A stretch of 7,042 nucleotides of DNA from Bacteroidetes bacterium HGW-Bacteroidetes-12 (GCA_002841035.1 PHDR01000147.1:1-7042); one strand, 5' to 3'; positions 1-6,208 are shown, counted from the first letter of the stretch. A program made the numbers and translations. The notes: a model not told the origin generated them from the sequence alone.

Positions 1-252
1 TACCACAGCACTTCTGACCCTACATCTTACGGTGGTTATGGATATTTGAAAACAGTTTATTTTTTCATACTCATTTCTCACATCATTTTGTCTGTAGCAA
101 TAATTCCTTTGGTTTTAATTACATTTGTTAGGGCTTTATCAGAAGAGTATGATAAACATAAAAAAATTGCTAAAATTACGTTGCCAATATGGCTCTATGT
201 AGCTATTTCTGGGGTAATTGTTTACCTTATGATTTCTCCTTATTACGTATAG
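1..252 (+). CDS. DUF420 family membrane protein, 3' end only
   Basis: The reading frame is open from the first base of the window, so this is the C-terminal 83 codons of a longer gene; the TTG at 46 is internal, not a start. Two hydrophobic segments are visible (about codons 19-45 and 61-81), joined by a charged stretch with EEYDKHKKIAK. The histidine in the first segment (ILISHIIL) and the ending IWLYVAISGVIVYLMISPYY are typical of the DUF420 (YozB/CtaM-like) family. In Firmicutes CtaM is needed for maturation of haem-copper terminal oxidases; a similar role here is inferred from family membership only. The gene ends 3 nt before kdsB, so the two are probably co-transcribed although they share no obvious pathway. 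Family assignment is fairly secure, function is not. Confidence 0.82.
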   Translation, partial: YHSTSDPTSYGGYGYLKTVYFFILISHIILSVAIIPLVLITFVRALSEEYDKHKKIAKITLPIWLYVAISGVIVYLMISPYYV

Positions 253-255
253 AAT

Positions 256-978
256 ATGAAAATACTAGGTATCATCCCTTCTCGCTATGCATCAACACGG
301 TTTCCTGGAAAGCCGTTGGTTGAGATACAAGGAAAATCAATGATTCAACGTGTTTATGAGCAAGCAAAAAAAGCTTCTTCACTCTCTGAAGTTCTTGTTG
401 CTACTGATGATGAGCGAATAAGCAAGCATGTGATTGATTTTGGAGGAAAAGTGATACTTACTTCCTCTTCTCACCAAAGTGGAACAGATAGATGTGCCGA
501 AGTAATAAATAAAATAAATGATGCTTATGATGTTGTAATTAACATTCAAGGAGACGAACCTTTTATTAATCCAGAGCAAATTAACCAATTGTGTGCTTGT
601 TTTGATAATCAAAACACGCAAATAGCTACATTAATTAAAAAAATAACTGCTGACGAATTATTCAATGAAAACAAACCAAAGGTTATAAAATCAGTTGATG
701 ATTTTGCCATTTATTTTAGTCGCCATCCAATTCCATTTTTTCGAGGTGTTGAAAAAGAAAATTGGTTGAAAGAACATACGTATTATAAACACATTGGTAT
801 TTATGGTTATACAACCGAAACACTTAAAAAAATCACACAATTACCGCTTTCTTTATTAGAAAAAGCAGAAGGATTAGAACAATTACGCTGGTTAGAAAAT
901 GGATATAAAATAAAAGTTGCTGAAACAAATTTAGAAGCAAATTCTGTTGATACTCCTGAGGATTTAAAAAATTTCTAA
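256..978 (+). CDS. kdsB: 3-deoxy-manno-octulosonate cytidylyltransferase (CMP-KDO synthetase)
   Basis: Cytoplasmic enzyme that activates KDO with CTP to give CMP-KDO and pyrophosphate, the donor for the inner core of lipopolysaccharide. The 240-residue length fits the family (about 245-255). Visible family motifs, in order, are the N-terminal nucleotide-binding loop IPSRYASTRFPGKPL (residues 7-21), ATDD (49-52), SGTDR (75-79), NIQGDEP (96-102, D100 expected to bind the catalytic metal), RHPIPF (156-161), HIGIYGY (179-185), LEQLRWLENGY (207-217) and VDTPEDL (231-237, whose aspartate is expected to be the second metal ligand). The ATG at 256 puts the nucleotide-binding loop at the usual distance from the N-terminus. 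No Shine-Dalgarno sequence is visible. It lies 3 nt after the DUF420 gene and 35 nt before the HU/SPOR gene; no other LPS genes are in view. The gene appears intact. Confidence 0.97.
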   Translation: MKILGIIPSRYASTRFPGKPLVEIQGKSMIQRVYEQAKKASSLSEVLVATDDERISKHVIDFGGKVILTSSSHQSGTDRCAEVINKINDAYDVVINIQGDEPFINPEQINQLCACFDNQNTQIATLIKKITADELFNENKPKVIKSVDDFAIYFSRHPIPFFRGVEKENWLKEHTYYKHIGIYGYTTETLKKITQLPLSLLEKAEGLEQLRWLENGYKIKVAETNLEANSVDTPEDLKNF

Positions 979-1013
979 CTTTTTTTATTACTTTTATACT
1001 TTCATAATCTTTC

Positions 1014-2075
1014 ATGAAACTAGAAACCTACATAAGTCAATTACTTTTTCATCACGAATGTGTGATTGTGCCTAATTTAGGCGGTTTTGTTGGTAATTAT
1101 AAGTCTGCTTACATCCAACCCTTACAACATAAATTTCATGCTCCATCCAAACAAATTTCTTTCAACAAAAATTTAACCACTAATGATGGCTTGTTGGCTC
1201 ACTATGTTGCAGAAAAAGAAACCCTTAGTTACGAACAAGCCTGTAAAGAAATTGAGGCTTTTGTTTTCACATTAAAAAACACCTTGAAAACCAACAAAAC
1301 GGCTCAGCTAGAAAATATTGGGGCTTTTCTGTTAGACAATGAAAATAAAATCCATTTTGAGCCAGATTTGAGTGAAAATTACTTATTAGCTTCTTATGGG
1401 CTTTCTTCTTTTCAAACATTACCGATTAAGCGCGTTTCTAATGAAGAAAAAATCACAAACGACTTAAAAATTGTTGCACAAACATCTGCAAAAATTGTTC
1501 ACATCAATGAAAACAACAGAAAAAAATGGATAGCTGCAGCAATAATTACAATTCCTCTTTCATTTTTAGCTTTTTGGATACCCGCAAACTATGATTTGAC
1601 GGGCAACATCAATTACGCTAAGCTTAATCCTTTTGTTGATGATTCCAATAAAGCTGTTTATACTGAACGCAAAGAACCAACAGCTTTTAATGAAGATGAT
1701 TTATTATTATTAGAAGATGTACTAAAAAATGATACTAGTAAATCAACTTATCTTTCTTTTTCGTGGATAAAGGATGAACAACCTTTAGTTATTGAATTAC
1801 AAAAAAACAATATTGCCGAACCCGATACTACGCTTGTTGTATCTAAACAAAAACACCTTCGATATCATATTGTTGCAGGATGTTTTTCGGAAAAGAAAAA
1901 TGCCAAACGAATGGTAACCCAACTCAAAGAAAAAGGTTTTGATGCAACAATAATTGGTCAACGAAAAGGGTTGTGGACAGTTAGTTACAACAGTCATTTT
2001 TCTAGAAATCAGGCTTTAGATGCGTTGGCATCAGCAAAATCTGACAATAGTAAAGCATGGTTGTTGGAAATGTAA
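1014..2075 (+). CDS. membrane-anchored HU-like (CCDC81-type) and SPOR domain protein
   Basis: A 353-residue protein with three parts. Residues 1 to about 140 resemble the paired prokaryotic CCDC81-like HU domains of Bacteroidetes: the first contains VIVPNLGGFVGNY (17-29), the second runs from FNKNLTTNDGLL (50-61) through LENIGAFLLDNENKIHFEP (99-117) to the ASYGL and LPIKR motifs (126-140). A polar linker follows, then one transmembrane helix (about 172-190, after NNRKK). After a second acidic linker rich in D, E and N comes a C-terminal SPOR domain (about 283-353, YHIVAGCFSEKKNAKRMVTQ onward). SPOR domains bind peptidoglycan stripped of stem peptides, commonly at division sites. With lysines before the helix, the expected topology is HU part in the cytoplasm and SPOR in the periplasm. 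Whether the HU part binds DNA is unknown. It follows kdsB by 35 nt with no evident terminator, and nothing in the sequence looks broken. Confidence 0.85.
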   Translation: MKLETYISQLLFHHECVIVPNLGGFVGNYKSAYIQPLQHKFHAPSKQISFNKNLTTNDGLLAHYVAEKETLSYEQACKEIEAFVFTLKNTLKTNKTAQLENIGAFLLDNENKIHFEPDLSENYLLASYGLSSFQTLPIKRVSNEEKITNDLKIVAQTSAKIVHINENNRKKWIAAAIITIPLSFLAFWIPANYDLTGNINYAKLNPFVDDSNKAVYTERKEPTAFNEDDLLLLEDVLKNDTSKSTYLSFSWIKDEQPLVIELQKNNIAEPDTTLVVSKQKHLRYHIVAGCFSEKKNAKRMVTQLKEKGFDATIIGQRKGLWTVSYNSHFSRNQALDALASAKSDNSKAWLLEM

Positions 2076-2123
2076 ATTATTCAATAAGACATGATGCTTT
2101 TCATACATATCCATCAATTGAAA

Positions 2124-2155
2124 TCTTAATGTCTATATTCTAACGTCTAGTTAAT
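2124..2155 (+). repeat. 32-bp dispersed repeat, copy 1
   Basis: This block matches 4910-4941 at 27 of 32 positions in the same orientation. The last 20 bases, TATTCTAACGTCTAGTTAAT, differ from the other copy at one position (A versus T), and the first six (TCTTAA) are identical; four of the five mismatches are transitions. Both copies lie in gene-poor intergenic DNA. The CGTCTA core recalls the -10 element of ECF sigma-factor promoters, but this copy has no convincing -35 AAC. A mobile or extragenic repeat, or a conserved promoter, are both possible. I saw no further copy in the window. Confidence 0.6.
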
Positions 2156-2197
2156 AATAGAACCACCATAAGTAAGAACATTGTAAGTCATGCTGAA

Positions 2198-2314
2198 ATG
2201 ACCGTAAAAATAGAAAACAAACTCAATCAAGGACTAGATTACATTTTTGACCAATTGAATTACGTCATTAACAAAACGGCAAGCAATGGAACAATTGCTT
2301 CTAAGTATTTTTAA
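2198..2314 (+). CDS. doubtful 38-residue ORF
   Basis: An ATG opens a 38-codon frame beginning MTVKIENKLNQGLDYIFDQL and ending at TAA. The peptide is hydrophilic, lacks a signal sequence or transmembrane segment, and I do not recognise it. Codon composition (K, N, I, D, Q) is like real proteins here, and the frame is open upstream to 2144 without another ATG, so it may be a relic of a longer gene. It sits 43 nt after copy 1 of the 32-bp repeat, and a hairpin covers its last codons. Chance is the main alternative: AT-rich intergenic DNA often holds frames of this size. Confidence 0.2.
   Translation: MTVKIENKLNQGLDYIFDQLNYVINKTASNGTIASKYF
2281..2300 (+). terminator. possible weak intrinsic terminator hairpin
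   Basis: A perfect 7-bp inverted repeat, AAGCAAT and ATTGCTT, flanks a 6-nt loop (GGAACA). A run of five T residues (2308-2312) lies about 7 nt after the stem, farther than in a classical terminator, and the stem has only two G-C pairs. It could end a short transcript covering the small ORF at 2198, or read-through from the HU/SPOR gene. Weak support. Confidence 0.25.
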
Positions 2315-2341
2315 GTATTCCTAAGTACTTTTAAAATTGTA
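2302..2341 (+). repeat. 10-bp tandem repeat ahead of the permease gene
   Basis: Three imperfect 10-bp units, TAAGTATTTT, TAAGTATTCC and TAAGTACTTT, are followed by a fourth degenerate unit starting TAAAATTG. The period is close to one helical turn, so the A/T-rich units would be phased on one face of the DNA, as in curved DNA or a repeated protein-binding site. The array ends about 40 nt before the permease start. The repeat is plain in the sequence; any regulatory role is inference. Confidence 0.5.
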
Positions 2342-2380
2342 AATTAGCCGTCAGATTTATGCATTGATAATTTTAAGATA

Positions 2381-3583
2381 TTGTTTTTCCCATTTTACAT
2401 AGCTAAAAGATACATGGTTTCTAAGAAATCGCACAATGTAATCAACATTATTTCTTGGATTTCTGTATCGGGTATTGCTGTTGGTACGTTGGCGTTGGTT
2501 ATTGTGCTTTCTGCTTTTAATGGATTGGAAGATTTGGTTGAAAAACTCTACGCTTCTTTTGATCCTGATATTAAAATTACGGCTGTTAAAGGAAAAACTT
2601 TTAATGCGATAGATTTTCCTAAAGAAAAAATAAAAAAATTAGAGTCAGTTGCTTTCTATTCCGAAGCCATAGAAGAGGTTGTGTTGGTAAAATACATGGA
2701 AAAACAAACTGTTGCTTCTATTAAAGGAGTTCAACCTGTTTTCTACGAGATGACAGGGTTAGACACCATGCTGATTGATGGTAATTTAGCTTTAGATAAT
2801 CCTAAATCGGCACTGTTGGGTTATGGAATTGCCGATCAACTTTCGTTGTATTTGAATAATATGTTGGTGGAACAAGTAAGTATTATTGTCCCCAAAAAAG
2901 GAACTAAAAAATCATTTACACCTGCCGATGAATTTACTCGAAAATATGCTACGCCAACAGGAATTTTTTCGGTTAGTCCCGATTTTGACACCAAATATGT
3001 GTTAACTTCATTGCCTTTTGCTCAAGAATTACTTTCACATCCCAATCAACTTTCGTCAGTTGAATTGAATATAAAAAAAGGAGCCGATTTAGAAAAAACA
3101 AAAGCCGCTGTTCAGGTAATTTTGGGAGATGAATTTTCAGTAAAAACTCGCTATGAGCTTAATGAATTGATTTTTAAAACCAACAAAACCGAAAAATGGA
3201 TTACTTTTTTAATTCTTACTTTCATATTAGTAATCGCTTCATTTAACATTATTGGCTCTTTAACAATGTTAATTATTGATAAGAAAAAAGATGTGTGGAT
3301 TTTGCGTTCTATGGGGGCTTCTGCAAAAACTATCCGTCAGTTGTTTTTTATTGAAGGAATGTTAATTAATTTTTTAGGAGCTTTTAGCGGAATGTTGCTT
3401 GGAGCATTTTTTTGTTGGTTGCAAATTACCTTTGGTTTGCTTCGGTTAGAAGGTGGTGTTGTTGAATTTTATCCTATGAAATTAGAGTTGCTCGATTTCT
3501 TTTATATCTTCATAATTGTTGTATTAATTGGATTGCTTGCCGCTTGGTATCCTGTTAGGGTTCTTACCAAAAAACATTTATAG
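2381..3583 (+). CDS. ABC transporter permease, FtsX/LolC-LolE type
   Basis: A 400-residue inner-membrane permease subunit. It has the layout of LolC/LolE and MacB-like proteins: a short cytoplasmic N-terminus (FYIAKRYMVSKKSHNVINII), one transmembrane helix (about 22-48, ending in LSAFNGLE), a large periplasmic domain (about 50-268), then three helices of the FtsX domain (about 271-300, 322-350, 372-393). The stretch DKKKDVWILRSMGASAKTIR (300-319) is the conserved cytoplasmic loop expected to contact the ATPase. In proteobacteria such proteins release lipoproteins from the inner membrane to the Lol carrier; the substrate here is not shown. No ATPase gene is nearby, so it must be encoded elsewhere. 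No in-frame ATG lies upstream before a stop at 2345; the TTG at 2381 gives an N-terminus of the normal family form and is the best start. The M90-like peptidase gene follows after 4 nt. Confidence 0.9.
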   Translation: MFFPFYIAKRYMVSKKSHNVINIISWISVSGIAVGTLALVIVLSAFNGLEDLVEKLYASFDPDIKITAVKGKTFNAIDFPKEKIKKLESVAFYSEAIEEVVLVKYMEKQTVASIKGVQPVFYEMTGLDTMLIDGNLALDNPKSALLGYGIADQLSLYLNNMLVEQVSIIVPKKGTKKSFTPADEFTRKYATPTGIFSVSPDFDTKYVLTSLPFAQELLSHPNQLSSVELNIKKGADLEKTKAAVQVILGDEFSVKTRYELNELIFKTNKTEKWITFLILTFILVIASFNIIGSLTMLIIDKKKDVWILRSMGASAKTIRQLFFIEGMLINFLGAFSGMLLGAFFCWLQITFGLLRLEGGVVEFYPMKLELLDFFYIFIIVVLIGLLAAWYPVRVLTKKHL

Positions 3584-3587
3584 CAGT

Positions 3588-4418
3588 ATGGGGCAGGCAA
3601 TTATAGGTCTTTTTATTTTGTGTACACCTGCACTTTTTCTTGTAGCAGCCTATTTATTTTATAAAAATTCAGCTATTCAGGCTTTTGTTCAAAATAAGTT
3701 GGTTTGGAAAAATCCGATCGACAAAGCACAGTATGATTATATTGACAAACTTTTGAGTAGTCAGTTGTGTTTTTTTAAGTTACTTTCTGTTAATGGAAAA
3801 GCAAAATTCATACATCGAACATTAAAGTTTAAGGAGTCTAAAAATTTTATTGGTAAAGATGAACTAGAGGTTACCGAAGATATGAAGTTAATTATTTCTG
3901 GAGCTTCTATTCAGCTTACTTTTGGATTAGACTATTATATGTTAGAAAACATCAAAGGGTTTTATATTTATCCTACTGTTTTTTATAATAGAATGATGAA
4001 ATTAAAACTAAGGGGAGCTACTCCTCCTTCTGGAAATATGATGCTGAGCTGGAAACACGTTGAACTTGGTTTTATGCAGCCCAACGATAAATACAATCTT
4101 GCTTTGCACGAAATGGCTCACGCACTCAAACTAAGCATAAAATATTCCGATAATTTTGATGCTAATTTTTATAGATATATTAATGAATGGAAATCCGTAG
4201 GGATGCCAGAATTCCAAAAAATGAAACACGCTGATGATAGTTTTTTACGAGAGTATGCCGCTGTGAATATACATGAATTTTTTGCCGTTTGTGTTGAACA
4301 TTTTTTTGAAGTTCCAACGCAATTTCAATATAATTTACCTCATATTTATTTTCATCTTTGCATTTTACTCAATCTCGACCCTATAAATGTGTATAATGAT
4401 TATAAAGTGAAAAGATAG
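3588..4418 (+). CDS. membrane-anchored MtfA-like zinc peptidase (M90 family)
   Basis: A 276-residue protein resembling the MtfA/M90 metallopeptidases. An N-terminal transmembrane helix (about 5-26) precedes the family core: FIHRTLKFKESKNFIG (74-89), a helix with LIISGASIQLTFG (101-113), then GNMMLSWKHVELG (149-161). The zinc motif is HEMAH (174-178, catalytic E175) and the expected third ligand is E230 in the stretch NIHEFFAVCVEHFFEVP (227-243). E. coli MtfA (about 265 residues) is a soluble aminopeptidase that interacts with the repressor Mlc; the helix here suggests a membrane-bound version, target unknown. I chose the ATG at 3588, 4 nt after the permease stop. An upstream in-frame TTG at 3528 would overlap the permease gene by 56 nt and add 20 residues ahead of the helix, which is less likely. 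Co-transcription with the permease is likely. Confidence 0.87.
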   Translation: MGQAIIGLFILCTPALFLVAAYLFYKNSAIQAFVQNKLVWKNPIDKAQYDYIDKLLSSQLCFFKLLSVNGKAKFIHRTLKFKESKNFIGKDELEVTEDMKLIISGASIQLTFGLDYYMLENIKGFYIYPTVFYNRMMKLKLRGATPPSGNMMLSWKHVELGFMQPNDKYNLALHEMAHALKLSIKYSDNFDANFYRYINEWKSVGMPEFQKMKHADDSFLREYAAVNIHEFFAVCVEHFFEVPTQFQYNLPHIYFHLCILLNLDPINVYNDYKVKR

Positions 4419-4439
4419 AGGTATTAAAAAGCAATACCT
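4419..4439 (+). terminator. hairpin just after the M90-like peptidase gene
   Basis: A perfect 7-bp inverted repeat, AGGTATT and AATACCT, flanks a 7-nt loop and begins at the base right after the peptidase stop codon. It could slow or end transcription from the plus strand, but no T-run follows, so a classical intrinsic terminator is not supported. The same bases encode the last residues of the minus-strand beta-barrel remnant, so the hairpin may be coincidental. Confidence 0.3.
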
Positions 4440-4768
4440 ACAGTAATACCTGCTCTCAAAGTCGGAGCAATTACAGGTGCGTACATTTTAACTTTATCTT
4501 TTTCTGCTTCAATTTCAATCTATTGATATTATTTTGCAACAATGAACTGAACGCCTATTGAAGCTCCAAGTCCATATTGAGCAATTGTGCCATCTAGCGT
4601 TCCAGTTGAGTTATAATGATAATTTCCGTCTGTTTGAAAACCACCAACGGTTTGTTGTTCTGATGTTAATTGTGAAAATTCTGAAGGATTTGCTGCATAT
4701 TCAAAACTTGCTTAAATGAAGCTGTTTTTTAAGGGAGTTATTAACCTGACGGCAACATATACCGCAAC
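4424..4768 (-). pseudogene. decayed 3' end of an outer-membrane beta-barrel gene
   Basis: The minus strand keeps one frame of about 115 codons that reads like the last strands of a beta-barrel. From its N-terminal side it gives VAVYVAVRLITPLKNSFI, stop, ASFEYAANPSEFSQL and a polar loop, then TIAQYGLGASIGVQFIVAK, stop, YQ, stop, and finally KDKVKMYAPVIAPTLRAGIT followed by VGIAF and the natural stop at 4424-4426. Alternating small and hydrophobic residues and a C-terminal phenylalanine are typical of proteins recognised by the BAM complex. The three internal stops (complement of 4712-4714, 4529-4531 and 4520-4522) are all in the same frame, with no frameshift, and all could derive from glutamine codons by single C-to-T changes. 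The 5' part is missing: beyond a GC-rich palindrome at 4770 I find no related frame. The gene is almost certainly non-functional; which barrel family it came from is unclear. Confidence 0.72.
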
Positions 4769-4769
4769 C

Positions 4770-4784
4770 TCCGCCTGAGGCGGA
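4770..4784. repeat. GC-rich REP-like palindrome
   Basis: TCCGCCTGAGGCGGA is a perfect palindrome with 7-bp arms (TCCGCCT and AGGCGGA) around one central base. With 11 of 15 bases G or C it stands out sharply from its AT-rich surroundings. From memory, short palindromes of this TCCGCC...GGCGGA form are scattered between genes in Bacteroidetes genomes. Here it sits where the recognisable part of the minus-strand beta-barrel remnant begins, so its insertion, or a recombination at it, may mark the loss of the gene's 5' part. Confidence 0.65.
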
Positions 4785-4909
4785 TTGGAAATTAATTAAC
4801 GATTTAGTTGCGAGTATTACTCTAACTAATTATCTTTTCTAACGAAAAGCTACTAAGTTTGAGTATATCACAAAACAAAAACAAACAAATAACTTACTGT
4901 AAAACAAAG
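4785..4909. other. intergenic DNA without recognisable genes
   Basis: No frame on either strand gives a recognisable protein; the minus-strand frame of the neighbouring barrel remnant hits stops at once. The only structure seen is a small perfect hairpin, CTTTTC-TAAC-GAAAAG (4834-4849), without a following T-run on either strand, and an A/C-rich stretch around 4871-4890. It may be debris of the lost barrel gene's 5' region. Confidence 0.5.
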
Positions 4910-4941
4910 TCTTAACACCTGTATTCTATCGTCTAGTTAAT
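4910..4941 (+). repeat. 32-bp dispersed repeat, copy 2
   Basis: This block matches 2124-2155 at 27 of 32 positions in direct orientation, including TATTCTATCGTCTAGTTAAT with one difference in 20. It ends 4 nt before the 3' end of the convergent minus-strand methyltransferase gene, so if it were a plus-strand promoter it would fire into the antisense of that gene. A TTAACA precedes the CGTCTA core, but the 13-nt spacing between AAC and CGTC is short for an ECF promoter. A dispersed extragenic repeat or vestige of a lost gene is more likely. Confidence 0.6.
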
Positions 4942-4945
4942 TTAA

Positions 4946-6097
4946 TTAAACAAGGCTTTCCAAATAATGTTGTTCTACATTATACATTTTTTTAAACTCA
5001 TCAATAGTTTCTTGCATTTTTTCCGTTTCAGCACATTTGTTAGATTTAACACCAACCAACATCACATTTTTGCGTGTATGCTCATTAGAAATAAACTCAA
5101 ATATTTTAGTTTGATAATCATGTTTCTCCATAATTAATGCTCGAATTGTATCTGTAATCATTTCATATTGTCTTTCTTTAAAAATACCATGTTTGAACAA
5201 TGGATTTTCAATCGGCTTCCCTTTTGATTCTTGCCGTAATTGTTTATGGCAACAAGGAGCACAAATAATTAATTTTGCATTTGCCGAAAATCCTTTAAAA
5301 ATAGCATCGTCTGTTGCCGTATCACAGGCGTGAAGTGCTATTAACACATCTATTTTTGAATCTCCAAATTTTTGTATGGTATTTTGTTCAAACACTAAAT
5401 TATTAAACCCACAAGTTGTTGCTGTTTTGTTACAAAAATCAACCAATTCTTTACGTTGTTCTATACCTTTAATTCGAACATCCATCTTTTTTTGATTTAC
5501 CAAAAAATCATACAATGCAAAGGTTAAATACCCTTTTCCTGAACCCATATCCACAATATGAATAGGAGAAGAAAGTGTTGTGTTTTTAAGTAAGCTTTCA
5601 ATAATTTCAAGGTATTTGTTTATTTGTTTGAATTTGTCTGCCATTTTAGGAATAACAGTTCCTTTTTCGTCAGTAACACCCAAAAGTGATAAATATTTAC
5701 CTAACTCAGCTCTCTTTTTCTTTGGAATATCATGCGATTCAGGTGGTTTTTTATCAAAACTTGGAGGGAAATTAACTGTTGTTGCTTTTCCTTTTTTTGA
5801 GAATTGAATGGCATAATCATATCCCAAAGTGAAAAGCCTGGCTGTTTTAAATTTTTTATTAATTAATTCCAAAAGTTCATTCCGAACCTCATCAAATGTA
5901 TAGTTTTTAACCTGATCATTGGTTTGATAATGATAGGTCAACGAAAAAACGGGTTGATTTTTAATGGTAATCAATCGGATGTAAACATTCATCAGTCCAT
6001 CACTTTTAGAAGTGGGCTTGCTTAGGGTTATTTTAACAAAAGTTTCATTGGCAAAGCTTTCGTTTAATTTTTCAATAAAAAGTCTCAATTCATTCAT
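4946..6097 (-). CDS. class I SAM-dependent methyltransferase (Methyltransf_32-like)
   Basis: A 383-residue cytoplasmic protein with a Rossmann-type methyltransferase domain in its second half. Motif I is VDMGSGKGY (182-190), which binds S-adenosylmethionine; the acidic residue after the second strand is in GIEQR (211-215). The stretch DVLIALHACDTATDDAIF (250-267) and the cysteine-rich ICAPCCHKQL (278-287) are typical of the Methyltransf_32 group, which also includes eukaryotic METTL25/RRNAD1-like proteins. The N-terminal 150 or so residues form a separate domain that I cannot name; it may bind the substrate, which is not known (RNA or protein would both be plausible). The ATG at 6095-6097 lies 4 nt after a Bacteroidetes-type -7 promoter candidate. 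The gene stands alone, converging on the peptidase gene and diverging from the small CAMC gene. It appears intact. Confidence 0.87.
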   Translation of the reverse strand: MNELRLFIEKLNESFANETFVKITLSKPTSKSDGLMNVYIRLITIKNQPVFSLTYHYQTNDQVKNYTFDEVRNELLELINKKFKTARLFTLGYDYAIQFSKKGKATTVNFPPSFDKKPPESHDIPKKKRAELGKYLSLLGVTDEKGTVIPKMADKFKQINKYLEIIESLLKNTTLSSPIHIVDMGSGKGYLTFALYDFLVNQKKMDVRIKGIEQRKELVDFCNKTATTCGFNNLVFEQNTIQKFGDSKIDVLIALHACDTATDDAIFKGFSANAKLIICAPCCHKQLRQESKGKPIENPLFKHGIFKERQYEMITDTIRALIMEKHDYQTKIFEFISNEHTRKNVMLVGVKSNKCAETEKMQETIDEFKKMYNVEQHYLESLV

Positions 6098-6101
6098 TCC
6101 G

Positions 6102-6137
6102 CTAAATTATAACTAATGTATGTGAATTTTAGCAAAA
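6102..6137 (-). promoter_or_regulatory. candidate promoter for the methyltransferase gene
   Basis: On the minus strand TTTTG (complement of 6133-6137) is followed after 21-23 nt by TATAATTTAG (complement of 6102-6111), close to the Bacteroidetes pattern TTG, about 19 nt, TAnnTTTG. The -7-like element ends only 4 nt before the start codon, so transcription would begin at or very near the ATG, giving an almost leaderless mRNA. One base of the -7 consensus is off and the spacing is slightly long. Confidence 0.35.
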
Positions 6138-6195
6138 CAAAAAAGAATTTAAACACATGGTTTCTGTCTAATTTATAAAATCAAAAAAAGTTAAC

Positions 6196-6203
6196 TAATT
6201 TTG
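6196..6203 (+). promoter_or_regulatory. Bacteroidetes-type -7 element ahead of the CAMC gene
   Basis: TAATTTTG is a perfect match to TAnnTTTG and ends 5 nt before the ATG at 6209. No clear TTG lies at the expected -33 distance (about 6174), so support rests on the -7 element alone. It would drive the small CAMC gene and the overlapping beta-barrel gene, giving a very short leader. Confidence 0.4.
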
Positions 6204-6208
6204 TTGCT

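Noticed and set aside
379..621. 80-codon minus-strand frame inside kdsB
   Set aside because: It lies wholly within a clear kdsB gene, resembles no family I know, and is explained by the AT-rich composition.
979..1013. Terminator or promoter between kdsB and the HU/SPOR gene
   Set aside because: The 35-nt gap is T-rich but has no stem and no clear TAnnTTTG element.
1797..1997. 66-codon minus-strand frame inside the HU/SPOR gene
   Set aside because: It is antisense to the well-formed SPOR domain and shows no protein features of its own.
3528..3587. Longer start (TTG) for the M90-like peptidase
   Set aside because: It would overlap the permease gene by 56 nt and place 20 extra residues ahead of the membrane helix; the ATG at 3588 is a better start.
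4424..4768. Stop-codon reassignment to glutamine explaining the three in-frame stops
   Set aside because: Other genes in the window end at TAA or TAG where their families end, and the 5' half of the barrel gene is missing, so simple gene decay is sufficient.
4910..4941. Reading the 32-bp repeat as an ECF sigma-factor promoter
   Set aside because: The CGTC core fits, but AAC-to-CGTC spacing is only 13 nt in this copy and the other copy lacks AAC; no downstream plus-strand gene follows here.
5580..5807. 75-codon plus-strand frame inside the methyltransferase gene
   Set aside because: It is antisense to the methyltransferase N-terminal half and has no recognisable features.
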